A program made the position numbers and the translations under genes. Shown piece by piece: positions 6,995 to 15,007 of a stretch of 23,768 nucleotides of DNA (positions are counted from its first letter, which is position 1; the number at the start of each line of letters is the position of its first letter). Source of the DNA: an uncultured Bacteroidota bacterium (GTDB taxonomy: Bacteria; Bacteroidota; Bacteroidia; NS11-12g; UBA955); contig CAJBVU010000186.1 in NCBI GenBank assembly GCA_903959115.1, positions 1 to 23,768 on the forward strand, in the 5' to 3' direction. The notes under the pieces were generated by a model. It had not been told where the DNA came from, searched no databases, and worked only from the letters and a program-made list of their open reading frames with translations.

Positions 6995-8269
6995 TCACAA
7001 GCGTGCATCAACCAATTCTCTAGGTAGAGTTGATTTAAGGTCGAAAATGACACTATTTACATTGGATTTTAGCGCATTGAAATCCAAATTCAAGAATTGA
7101 TCATGAGCTACAGTTAATAAAATGGCGTCGTAAGTTTTTAGTTGGGTAACGGGTTGGATATTGTGGAGATTATACACTTGCTCTGCATTGGCATTTGGAT
7201 CAAATACATCCACTATCATACCCAATGCAATGAGTTCATCATACACTTCGAAAACTTTAGAATTGCGAATGTCTGTACAATTTTCTTTAAACGTTAGACC
7301 CAAAATTAGTACATGTGATCCGCTGATGGAGAGATTCTTCGATACCATCAATTTTAACAATTTATTGGCCACGAAAATCGCCATATTATCATTGACTTTT
7401 CGGCCACTCAGAATCACCTGTGGTTTGTGGCCAAGTTTTTCCGCTTCATAAGCCAGATAATAGGGGTCAACTCCAATGCAATGGCCACCTACAAGTCCTG
7501 GTTTAAAATGCAGGAAATTCCATTTCGTTTGAGCTGCCTCAAGGACGTCGGCCGTATCGATGTTCATCAAATCAAAAATGAGGGCGAGTTCATTTACAAA
7601 TGAGATATTAACATCGCGTTGGGCATTCTCAATGGCTTTACACGCTTCCGCAACTTTGATGCTTTTTGCCTTAAAGGTGCCTGCGTCGATGATAGATGAA
7701 TACAATTGATCAACTATTTCAGCAATTTCCGGCGTAGATCCGGAAGTTACTTTTTTTATCGTCGTTAGCGTATTTACTCGATCGCCTGGATTGATACGTT
7801 CCGGAGAGTAGCCACAGAAGAAATCAATGTTGTATTTGAGACCGGATGTGGACTCCAATATTGGAACGCAATCATGTTCGGTACAACCAGGGTAAACGGT
7901 AGATTCATAAATAATGATATTTCCTGGACTGATCATCGTACCCAACATTTTTGTTGCCTCTAATAAAAAAGTTAGGTCGGGCAATTTTTGTTGGTCTACA
8001 GGGGTGGGCACGGTGACAATGTAGACATCGCTGTTTTGTATTCGACTACTATCGTTGGTCAATTCTAGTGAAACTGAATTAGAGATTGCAGAAACCAGTT
8101 CGTTGTGATTTACTTCTTTAGTGATGTCATTTCCGCTATGGAGTTCTGCTATTCTTTTCGAATTCACATCAAAGCCAATGGTAGAATATTTTTTTGCGAA
8201 GGCCAAGGTCAGGGGCAAGCCTACATAACCAAGTCCAATCACTGCTATTTTTTTATTTGTTATTGACAT
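6995..8269 (-). CDS. UDP-N-acetylhexosamine / UDP-sugar 6-dehydrogenase (WbpO/TviB type)
   Basis: The enzyme oxidises C6 of a nucleotide sugar to a uronic acid with two NAD+, supplying precursors for capsule, O-antigen or glycan synthesis. The 424-residue protein has an N-terminal Rossmann fold with GLGYVG at residues 12-17, the family block ESTVYPGCTEHDCVP (122-136), FCGYSPERINPGD (151-163), and the catalytic Cys264 in VGGHCIGVDPYYL. The C-terminal NAD-dependent dehydrogenase domain contains GLTFKENCTDIRNSK. The STVYPGCTE and YSPERINPGD blocks are those of the UDP-GalNAc/UDP-GlcNAc dehydrogenase branch (WbpO, TviB, WbpA) rather than plain UDP-glucose dehydrogenase; the exact substrate is inferred. 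The gene starts 3 bp after the stop of the GT2 gene, so the two are an operon. No other polysaccharide genes flank them. Confidence 0.9.
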   Translation of the reverse strand: MSITNKKIAVIGLGYVGLPLTLAFAKKYSTIGFDVNSKRIAELHSGNDITKEVNHNELVSAISNSVSLELTNDSSRIQNSDVYIVTVPTPVDQQKLPDLTFLLEATKMLGTMISPGNIIIYESTVYPGCTEHDCVPILESTSGLKYNIDFFCGYSPERINPGDRVNTLTTIKKVTSGSTPEIAEIVDQLYSSIIDAGTFKAKSIKVAEACKAIENAQRDVNISFVNELALIFDLMNIDTADVLEAAQTKWNFLHFKPGLVGGHCIGVDPYYLAYEAEKLGHKPQVILSGRKVNDNMAIFVANKLLKLMVSKNLSISGSHVLILGLTFKENCTDIRNSKVFEVYDELIALGMIVDVFDPNANAEQVYNLHNIQPVTQLKTYDAILLTVAHDQFLNLDFNALKSNVNSVIFDLKSTLPRELVDARL

Positions 8270-8272
8270 GGA

Positions 8273-9301
8273 TTACTTGGATTTAGGGTTTTGCCATTGT
8301 TGCCATGTTTTTTTACCACGTGTAAAATATCCGATAACAATGGATTGGGTAATACTGCCGTTTAATTCTGCTAACGTTTTGGCGCCGGGAGTGGCGGGAA
8401 ATTGGGATTTGATCCGATCGAATTCGCGGTGGGCTTTCACAATTTGGGGAATATGTGACCACTTGCCTTGCAGTAGGAAGAAAACGCCTGCTAGACCATC
8501 AAGTAGTTTGCGGACCAAGATGCGCCCAGACTTTTCAGATGTATGCAAATTTTTATGCAGCATCAACAGGTTGTTGCGGAAATTCAAAAAAGTTTTGCGG
8601 GGACTTTGGTTGGACAGGGTGGCGCCGCCGATGTGAAAAACGCGGGAATCGGGGCACGACCAAATGCTGTAACCCATGAGCTGAAGTCGCCAACACAAAT
8701 CGATTTCCTCCATGTGGGCGAAGAACGCCAAGTCCAAGCCGGCCGCTCGTTCCCAAGCTTCGCGCTTGATGAATAATGCCGCGCCGGAAGCCCAAAAAAT
8801 GGGGATGGGGTTGTTGTATTGGCCGAGGTTGGATTCAACGTTACCAAAGATTCGACCCCGGCAGAAGGGATAGCCAAATCGGTCGATGAATCCGCCGGCT
8901 GCGCCGGCGTATTCAAATTGGCCGCGTTTATAATAGTCGATGAGGTGCGGCTGCGCCGCCCCCAAATCCGGGTGTTCCGCTGCCAATTTGAGCAATGGCG
9001 ACAGCCATTGCTCATCGGGTTCCGCATCAGAATTTAACAGTATAAAATAATCTTCGGTGCATTGAGCCAAAGCCGCATTATATCCTCCGGCGTATCCCGT
9101 GTTCTCGGAAAGTTGAATCCATCGAATTTCGGGGTAATGCTCCGCCATCCATTGCGCACTGTCGTCGCTTGAATTGTTGTCAACCACCGTAATTGTGGCC
9201 CCCGGATACTTACTGTTCCGAATCACAACCGGCAAACACTGTTGCAACAGGTTGCGGGTATTGTAATTCAGGACAACGATGTTTAAGGTTGGGGAAGTCA
9301 A
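8273..9301 (-). CDS. Family 2 glycosyltransferase (rhamnosyltransferase-like)
   Basis: The 342-residue protein is a cytoplasmic GT-A glycosyltransferase transferring a sugar from a nucleotide donor. The nucleotide-binding region begins NIVVLNYNTRNLL and contains VVDNNSSDDS (about 39-48) and the metal-binding stretch LLNSDAEPD (88-96). The acceptor/catalytic block FFAHMEEIDLCWRLQLMGY lies at about 193-211. This pattern is typical of WbbL/rhamnosyltransferase-like GT2 enzymes; donor and acceptor cannot be told from the sequence. The C-terminal ~100 residues contain amphipathic helices and a short hydrophobic stretch (LAGVFFLLQG) that could associate with the membrane. It is the first gene of a two-gene unit with the UDP-sugar dehydrogenase. 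Two GC-rich palindromes with TGC loops lie in its coding sequence. An exact -7 box lies 77 bp upstream of the start. Confidence 0.9.
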   Translation of the reverse strand: MTSPTLNIVVLNYNTRNLLQQCLPVVIRNSKYPGATITVVDNNSSDDSAQWMAEHYPEIRWIQLSENTGYAGGYNAALAQCTEDYFILLNSDAEPDEQWLSPLLKLAAEHPDLGAAQPHLIDYYKRGQFEYAGAAGGFIDRFGYPFCRGRIFGNVESNLGQYNNPIPIFWASGAALFIKREAWERAAGLDLAFFAHMEEIDLCWRLQLMGYSIWSCPDSRVFHIGGATLSNQSPRKTFLNFRNNLLMLHKNLHTSEKSGRILVRKLLDGLAGVFFLLQGKWSHIPQIVKAHREFDRIKSQFPATPGAKTLAELNGSITQSIVIGYFTRGKKTWQQWQNPKSK

Positions 9302-9378
9302 TTTAGTGCGATTTTTTCAGTTGGATTCAGGGTTTGACTGCTTGTCTGTAATTCGAGTTTGAAAAACTTGAGTTAGTG

Positions 9379-9386
9379 CAAATTTA
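9379..9386 (-). promoter_or_regulatory. Candidate Bacteroidota -7 box (TAAATTTG) for the GT2 operon
   Basis: An exact TAnnTTTG match on the minus strand in the 105-bp gap upstream of the GT2 gene. It would give a leader of about 70 nt. No clear -33 TTG was found at normal spacing. Confidence 0.4.
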
Positions 9387-9406
9387 ATAGATCTCGCGCC
9401 TTGAAT

Positions 9407-9808
9407 CTATAATTCGGCCGCGGCGGAACTTGTCCCAACGGACGCCCCGCCTTTAAAGTTGTGAAAAACAAATTGAGGCACTGGTGCTACCATCAAAAAT
9501 ACACAACACTTCACTTTTGGATTGCCGTAAGTTTTCAAAAAAGCACCCAACCGCTCTTTTTGCAAAATGCCCAGTTCCAAAAATCGTTCAATCGTTGTGG
9601 CATTAATAGAAAACGGAAAACCAAATTCATCGCGATCTACAATCATTTCGCCAATTTTGGCCTGCTCCTGGTGCGCTACGTAAATCGGATGCTCCGTGAA
9701 CTTTCCATCTACCATGTCGGTGCTCACCTCCAATAAAAAATCGTTCAACTCGCCCAATTGGGCCTCTAATGATTTCAATTGGGATTCTACGATAGGATCG
9801 ATTGACAT
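9407..9808 (-). CDS. Small uncharacterised protein downstream of the T9SS gene
   Basis: I do not recognise a named family for this 133-residue protein. It starts MSIDPIVESQLKSLEAQLGE with a short amphipathic helical region, then an acidic middle (DMVDGKFTEHPIYVAHQEQ), a compact block around GEMIVDRDEFGFPFSINATT, and a C-terminal strand KCCVFLMVAPVPQFVFHNF followed by a low-complexity Gly/Ser/Ala tail. It has no signal peptide or membrane helix and is probably cytoplasmic. The start at 9808 was chosen because it lies 10 bp after the T9SS gene's stop; a longer reading from 9868 would overlap that gene by 50 bp and adds unconvincing residues. Its placement suggests co-transcription with the upstream secreted-protein gene, but nothing ties their functions together. 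Confidence 0.7.
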   Translation of the reverse strand: MSIDPIVESQLKSLEAQLGELNDFLLEVSTDMVDGKFTEHPIYVAHQEQAKIGEMIVDRDEFGFPFSINATTIERFLELGILQKERLGAFLKTYGNPKVKCCVFLMVAPVPQFVFHNFKGGASVGTSSAAAEL

Positions 9809-9818
9809 GTTTTGTATT

Positions 9819-12353
9819 TTAGTGTTGAACAATGAATTTTGATGTAATGCCTCGCGAACTGGCACCATTCAATTGTAAGAAATACGTGCCGTTCGGCAAT
9901 GTAGACGTTGGGATAGAGCTAGAATCACTCGGAGGGTTACCGCCTGAAACACCTCCGCCAAAGCGCCCTTCCATGACCATTGCGCCTTGTAAGTTGTATA
10001 CGCGATAGCTCAAATTTTGCATCGACATCGTCCCGCGAACAAAAATCGAACTGCTGCTGGGGTTGGGGTATAATTTTATTGAGCTGCCACGCGACAATCC
10101 CGAAACGGAAACTGGGGCTTCCATGTAAACCAAAGGCAACGCAAACATCCCCCGGCCGTGGGTAATCACAAACAAAGTACGATCGTCGCGCATCTTGATT
10201 TCATGCACGGCGACATTTGGAACGCGATAATCCTTGCTCCATGTTTTGCCACTGTCGATGCTGTAATACAAGCCAAAATCAGTGCCCGCAAAAAATACTT
10301 CATCGGGCCTGTAAGGATCCACCGCCAACATATTGACTGGCAAACCTGGAGGCAAATCGCCAGAAATATTCTTCCACAAAGGTTTGTTAGTGATGCTGTC
10401 TAATCCGGTCACCTTCCACGCGCGAGGCTGGTTGCTGATGTTCGAAAAAGCCACATACAAAACGTAGGGATTTTTTGGGTGAACAGTCATCCCCTTGATC
10501 AAATCGTTGGTGACCGACGACGGAACGCTGGAATTGTAATTGACCTCCTTGCCCGGAATCGCCGTGGCCGCATGTTCAATTTTGTATAGTTGAGCCGCTG
10601 TTCCGCCAAAATAAACAACGGGATTTTCTTGTCTGCTAATACCAATTGCCTTGATCCCTGCCCTCAAGCTGGTTGTCATCTGGTCCCAAGTATAACCCAT
10701 GTCCATTGTGCGATAGAGGTATTTGTTTGTGCGATAAAAAACCATGTTTTGGTCGGACAGATTCATTTCGTAAAGGTTGATAAAATCCACGCCATCAGTT
10801 GTAAATCTCGGGTCAACGATGTTTGTTGTGTTACCGGGATTTCCGGGGCTGAAGTTGTTCATTACATGGATTGCAGCGTTTTGATAACTCATGTAGGCGA
10901 TGCTTCCATCTTGCTGGCCGATATTGCAATAGGCGCCATCTCCGCCGAAGAATCTTTGACTTACGAGGGGCTTTTCAGCCACTTGGGTTCCATTGTCTTG
11001 TGCGCCTGAAATGCCAACCATTCCTGTGGGGCCATAGCCGCCGCAATAGAATTGGGTAACGCGGTAACCGTTGTTAAGATTGGCCGCAACGGCAGTGGAT
11101 GACCATTTATATCGATATACGCCGCCATCACCACCCATAAGGAATTCGGTGGTTGTTTTGGGCAAAAATGCATAGGAATGATGGTCGGAATGCCCGATAT
11201 CGAGCGGGGTCCACGAGGTTCCACCGTTGCTTGTTCTGCAGATATCACGTCCGCCTACTACCACGCGGTTGGTGTCGGTTGGATGCGCTCCCATCACCAT
11301 GCAATAGGCCTGATAACCAGGTCCGGCTGCGGTAGGCGCGGTTTTGGCTTTCCAGGTATTTCCGCCATCGCTGCTCTTGTAGAAGGCCACGGGGGCGGCG
11401 TCAAAAGCAAATCCTTCGAATACAGCGAAGACCACTTTTGGGAATTTTTGACAATAGTCTAATTTTATTGTTCTGTAGGTTCCTGCATTGGGAGCGTTCG
11501 GAAAGGCGATAGTTTTGAAGGTGCCAGGTTTCCCGTTGGAGTCCGATGCTACAACGAGGTTGGATTGCATGGTAGCCATTACGCGGCCGTTTGGGAGACA
11601 AACTACATCGGTGACTTGTTTGTTTCCGCCGTTGTAGGCGATGGACCAAGTTGCGCCGCCATCAGTTGAGCGATAGAGTCCATAACTGTTGGTGCCAACG
11701 AATATCGTTTGAGAGTCGATTTCTGAATGTTCAATATCCCAGATGGCATTGAAACCATTGAGTTTTACTGTGGATGGTAGCTGATTGAAGGTCTTGCCAC
11801 CGTCAGTTGATTTGAAAACGCCTTCGCCATCTACATCCGCTGAATTGGCTCTGCTTTCGCCGGTTCCGTAGTAAACTTCGTTGTGGTTAAAAGGGTTGGA
11901 AGTGAGGGCGGATGGCATCATAGAAACTTCATGTTCGTTGATGGGTTTCCAGCTTGTGCCGCCGTTTTCGCTTCGCCAGAGTCCGCCTGAGATGGCGCCG
12001 GCGAGAATGATTTTTTCGTTTCGCGGATCGATCCAAAGGGCTCGGGTTCTACCAGCTACGTCGTTGGGTCCGAGTTCAATAACGGTATCGATGGGGTTTT
12101 TCCCGGCACGACGGTCGAGTTTTTTTGCATCGTATTGGGCCCATTGTGAGCGAAGGAAGGGGGGGATTTGTCCGTTGGCGTCCTTTTTTTCTTGGAACCA
12201 TTGTTCGTAGTAGCCGGGGTGTTGTTTGTTTTCTTCGTTTTGGCTGTGATTACGGGCAGCTTTTGGATCGAGCAATAGTATCCAATTCAGGGCGAAAAGG
12301 GCCGTGAGCGGGAATATGAGACGGAGGGATTTGCGCGCGGATTTCAACATCAT
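9819..12353 (-). CDS. Secreted Asp-box (BNR/sortilin-like) beta-propeller protein with T9SS type A sorting domain
   Basis: The 844-residue protein starts with a signal peptide (basic n-region, hydrophobic core at about residues 11-29). The body contains repeated Asp-box turns of the form S-x-D/N-G-G-x-T-W: SENGGTSW (128-135), STDGGKTF (182-189), STDGGATW (229-236), SSDGGNTW (327-334), TSNGGTSW (374-381) and SIDSGKTW nearer the C-terminus. These mark one or two beta-propellers as in sortilin/VPS10 and BNR-repeat glycosidase-like proteins. The C-terminal ~80 residues (SIKLYPNPSSSSIFVRG through NGTYFLQL) are a type IX secretion sorting domain, so the protein is exported across the outer membrane and either anchored or released. 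No catalytic residues could be assigned, so enzyme activity is unproven. It is probably the first gene of a unit with the small protein downstream. Confidence 0.88.
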   Translation of the reverse strand: MMLKSARKSLRLIFPLTALFALNWILLLDPKAARNHSQNEENKQHPGYYEQWFQEKKDANGQIPPFLRSQWAQYDAKKLDRRAGKNPIDTVIELGPNDVAGRTRALWIDPRNEKIILAGAISGGLWRSENGGTSWKPINEHEVSMMPSALTSNPFNHNEVYYGTGESRANSADVDGEGVFKSTDGGKTFNQLPSTVKLNGFNAIWDIEHSEIDSQTIFVGTNSYGLYRSTDGGATWSIAYNGGNKQVTDVVCLPNGRVMATMQSNLVVASDSNGKPGTFKTIAFPNAPNAGTYRTIKLDYCQKFPKVVFAVFEGFAFDAAPVAFYKSSDGGNTWKAKTAPTAAGPGYQAYCMVMGAHPTDTNRVVVGGRDICRTSNGGTSWTPLDIGHSDHHSYAFLPKTTTEFLMGGDGGVYRYKWSSTAVAANLNNGYRVTQFYCGGYGPTGMVGISGAQDNGTQVAEKPLVSQRFFGGDGAYCNIGQQDGSIAYMSYQNAAIHVMNNFSPGNPGNTTNIVDPRFTTDGVDFINLYEMNLSDQNMVFYRTNKYLYRTMDMGYTWDQMTTSLRAGIKAIGISRQENPVVYFGGTAAQLYKIEHAATAIPGKEVNYNSSVPSSVTNDLIKGMTVHPKNPYVLYVAFSNISNQPRAWKVTGLDSITNKPLWKNISGDLPPGLPVNMLAVDPYRPDEVFFAGTDFGLYYSIDSGKTWSKDYRVPNVAVHEIKMRDDRTLFVITHGRGMFALPLVYMEAPVSVSGLSRGSSIKLYPNPSSSSIFVRGTMSMQNLSYRVYNLQGAMVMEGRFGGGVSGGNPPSDSSSIPTSTLPNGTYFLQLNGASSRGITSKFIVQH

Positions 12354-12359
12354 AAATTA

Positions 12360-12367
12360 CAAATATA
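12360..12367 (-). promoter_or_regulatory. Candidate Bacteroidota -7 box (TATATTTG) for the T9SS gene
   Basis: An exact TAnnTTTG match on the minus strand, with only 6 nt before the ATG at 12353. This implies a very short or absent leader, or a start at the second ATG (12350). No TTG at -33 was found. Confidence 0.4.
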
Positions 12368-12472
12368 CTATCGGGGGCGTAGGGTTTGCCGAATTCGTAG
12401 GATTATTGGTAAAAGTTATATTGGGGGAGTTTGAATTGGATTTTGGTGGGTGTAAACTTTGGAATGTTTGAT

Positions 12473-12480
12473 TACATTTG
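12473..12480 (+). promoter_or_regulatory. Candidate Bacteroidota -7 box (TACATTTG) for the serine hydrolase-ribD-yigZ unit
   Basis: An exact TAnnTTTG match on the plus strand, 3 nt before the ATG at 12484. If used, transcription would begin at or just after the first ATG, which favours the second ATG at 12487 or leaderless translation. A TTG lies upstream but at about 27 nt rather than the usual ~19-20. Confidence 0.35.
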
Positions 12481-12483
12481 AAC

Positions 12484-13686
12484 ATGATGAAAGCTTTTCA
12501 GCGCTTTTTGTTGGTGTTGGGCATCACTGCGGTATTGACCGGGGTGGTGTGGGTTTCACCGTGGGGATATTTAATCAAGGGGGTTCGTTTGACGTATATG
12601 ATCGGGCAGAAATCAGCTAACTATTTGGATTACAATGGGTTTGATACTCGAGAAATTGCCAATGATCCATCACATGTATCTCCTTTGGTGACGTTGGAAG
12701 GCGCTTCGGAGGCTGCGTTGAGCGAGAGGTTGATGTCGATGTTGAACAAAACCGAGAGCGGGTCTTTTTTGGTGTTTCGCAACGATACATTGGTGTGTGA
12801 GAAATATTTTGAGGCGGTGGATGCCTCGGTGCCTACGAATTCGTTTTCGATGGCCAAAACGATTACTTGTTTGTTGGTGGAGCAGGCCATTGAGCGCGGT
12901 GAAATATTGTCTTGGGACGAGCCGGTAAGGAAGTTTTTGCCGTGGGTGGGTGCGGTGATGGATGTGGAGGGGTATAGAAATGAGGCGTTGGAGGAGAATG
13001 CCAAGGCCTTGACGTTGAGGCATTTGATCACGATGACGGCAGGTTTGGATTGGAATGAAAGTTATGTGTCGCCTTTTGGCATCACGGCTAAGGCGTATTA
13101 TGGGAGCGACATTGAGGCCACGATGCGACAGGTACCGGTGGTTGTAAAGCCGGGTGAAGTGTTTGAATATCAGAGTGGTGCCACGCAGTTGTTGGGGTTG
13201 GTTTTGGAGCAGGCAACGGGAAAGCATTTGGCGGAATTGGCATCGGATAGAATTTGGAAGCCTTTGGGTGCTGAGGCGCCGGCGACTTGGTCTTTGGATA
13301 AGGAGAATGGCAGGGAATTGAATTTTTGTTGTTTCAACGCTAGAGCTCGCGATTTTGGTCGTTTGGGTTTGATGGTGATGCATCACGGCGATGGATTGAT
13401 TGATTCGGGATTTTTGGCGATGGCCCAACGTCCTTTTGTATCGGCGAATCACCCGGAGGCACCGCGGTTTTTAAACTACGGACATTCATTTTGGTTGGGC
13501 GAGGTAGACGGTGTGAAGTTTAGTTATTTTCAGGGATTGAAGGGGCAGTATATCATTTTGATTCCTTCACGGGGGATGGTGGTGGTGCGCACGGGTAATG
13601 GGATTGAGCGGGATGCGAACGGTGGGAAGGTATATACTTGCGTAAAGACGTATGTGTCTGAGGCAATGAAATTATTTGGTCGTTGA
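12484..13686 (+). CDS. Serine hydrolase of the beta-lactamase/DD-peptidase (class C-like) family
   Basis: The 400-residue protein has a single N-terminal hydrophobic helix (about residues 7-26), so it is membrane-anchored or secreted with the catalytic domain outside the cytoplasm. The catalytic domain has the serine-lysine motif S-M-A-K (Ser122, Lys125), the second motif Tyr229-Gln-Ser231 in FEYQSGATQLLG, and a third conserved stretch LKGQYIILIP near the C-terminus. This is the architecture of penicillin-binding-protein-like esterases and 6-aminohexanoate-dimer-hydrolase-like enzymes; the natural substrate is not evident and beta-lactam resistance should not be assumed. An in-frame TTG at 12478 exists, but ATG at 12484 or 12487 is more likely. 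It heads a rightward cluster, with ribD starting 8 nt after its stop. Confidence 0.85.
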   Translation: MMKAFQRFLLVLGITAVLTGVVWVSPWGYLIKGVRLTYMIGQKSANYLDYNGFDTREIANDPSHVSPLVTLEGASEAALSERLMSMLNKTESGSFLVFRNDTLVCEKYFEAVDASVPTNSFSMAKTITCLLVEQAIERGEILSWDEPVRKFLPWVGAVMDVEGYRNEALEENAKALTLRHLITMTAGLDWNESYVSPFGITAKAYYGSDIEATMRQVPVVVKPGEVFEYQSGATQLLGLVLEQATGKHLAELASDRIWKPLGAEAPATWSLDKENGRELNFCCFNARARDFGRLGLMVMHHGDGLIDSGFLAMAQRPFVSANHPEAPRFLNYGHSFWLGEVDGVKFSYFQGLKGQYIILIPSRGMVVVRTGNGIERDANGGKVYTCVKTYVSEAMKLFGR

Positions 13687-13693
13687 TGGATTG

Positions 13694-15007
13694 ATGGGAG
13701 AGATAGATTTTACAGATTTTGGGGAAATGGCGGAGGATTCGCTTTGGTGCGGATTGTCTAAGGAGGCGCATCGAGGAAATATGTCGCTCTGTTTGGAACT
13801 TGCGGAACGCGGTCGGGGTAGGGTGAGCCCAAATCCTATGGTGGGTGCTGTGTTGGTGAGGGACGGGGTGGTGTTGGCTGAGGGGTGGCATGCATATTTT
13901 GGTGGGGCCCATGCGGAGCGGATGTTGTTTGAGAGTTTGGGCGATGCGGGTGACTATAGTGATTGTATTTTATACGTATCGTTGGAGCCTTGTGCGCACT
14001 TCGGGAAGACACCGCCTTGTGCGAATTTGATATTGGAGAAGGGTGTTGGGGCAGTGGTTATTGGGGTATTGGATCCCAATCCGATGGTTAGCGGTAGGGG
14101 TGCTGCGTTGCTAAGCGCTGCGGGTGTGGCTGTCTTGGAGGGCGTTTTAGAAGCTGAATGTCAGCAGTTGAACGGGTCGTTTTGGGTGAATCAGATCTTA
14201 GGCCGGACCGCTGTGGTTGCCAAATGGGCTGAAACAGGAGATGGATTTATTGGTCGCATAGAAAGGACAACGACAAGGCCATCATCATCTGAGAATCGAC
14301 TTAACGCACACAATGACCAGGTGGTCCAAAATGGAAGAGTATTGATTTCCGGCAAAGAGGCAGGTCTCTGGGTACACAATTTGCGTGCTGGGGTAGATGC
14401 GATTTTGGTGGGGGTGAATACTTGGAACTTGGACAAGCCGACATTGAATGTACGTGGTATCGAGGTATCGAAGCAACCGATCCGCATTGTATTGGATCAA
14501 CGGTTACGAGGGGATTACAGCGCGGAATCCGTGGATCGAAGTGATGCCCCGTTGTGGGTTATCTATGATTTAAATTTATTGGACGGGGATGAGGCGATGT
14601 GCGCACGGGAACTACAATTCCTGTCGTTGAGTGAGGCCTCGATATCAGGAAAATTGGTGGGTTGGGGATTGGAGTTAACGGAATTGGGGTCGGCCAGCGG
14701 TCATGGAGATTTGTCCAATACGGTAGAGATAATTTTACAATGGCTATATGAAGCCCAGGGTTTGGGTGTCATTTTGGTAGAGGGCGGTGCATCGATTTTG
14801 CAATCCTTTTTGGATGTGGACTGCGTGGATGATATTCACATTTTGCGAAATTCACAAATGCACTTGGGAACAGGTATCAAATCGCCGAATTTAGATCGAG
14901 TGATATTGAGGCGGGGTCAGGATTTGGGGGCGGATGAGCATTGGGTTTGGCATCGGAAAATTGGTGGTGATAGTATTGAAGCTGAGGGAGGGGATCGGGC
15001 GAAGTGA
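13694..15007 (+). CDS. ribD: Bifunctional riboflavin deaminase/reductase RibD
   Basis: RibD carries out the second and third steps of riboflavin synthesis: deamination of the pyrimidine ring, then NADPH-dependent reduction of the ribose. The N-terminal zinc deaminase domain shows the core ELAERGRGRVSPNPMVGAV (about 35-53), His73-Ala-Glu75 and the zinc-binding cysteines in EPCAHFGKTPPC (Cys100 and Cys109). The reductase domain includes VAKWAETGDGFIGR, VHNLRAGVDAILVGVNTW, LNVR and ILVEGGASILQSF. At 437 residues it is clearly longer than the usual ~340-370, with an N-terminal extension before RGNMSLCLELAERG and extra residues near 189-215 and 290-345. The start at 13694 is 8 nt after the previous stop; ATG at 13727 is a possible shorter alternative. 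The stop overlaps the next start by 4 bp (GTGA), implying translational coupling. Confidence 0.92.
   Translation: MGEIDFTDFGEMAEDSLWCGLSKEAHRGNMSLCLELAERGRGRVSPNPMVGAVLVRDGVVLAEGWHAYFGGAHAERMLFESLGDAGDYSDCILYVSLEPCAHFGKTPPCANLILEKGVGAVVIGVLDPNPMVSGRGAALLSAAGVAVLEGVLEAECQQLNGSFWVNQILGRTAVVAKWAETGDGFIGRIERTTTRPSSSENRLNAHNDQVVQNGRVLISGKEAGLWVHNLRAGVDAILVGVNTWNLDKPTLNVRGIEVSKQPIRIVLDQRLRGDYSAESVDRSDAPLWVIYDLNLLDGDEAMCARELQFLSLSEASISGKLVGWGLELTELGSASGHGDLSNTVEIILQWLYEAQGLGVILVEGGASILQSFLDVDCVDDIHILRNSQMHLGTGIKSPNLDRVILRRGQDLGADEHWVWHRKIGGDSIEAEGGDRAK

Noticed and set aside
12670..13452. Open frame (260 codons) antisense to the serine hydrolase
   Set aside because: Arg/His/Gln-rich shadow of a well-supported catalytic domain on the other strand.
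12484..13686. Whether the serine hydrolase is an antibiotic-resistance beta-lactamase
   Set aside because: SxxK and YxS motifs define a broad family of peptidases and esterases; there is no resistance-gene or mobile context.
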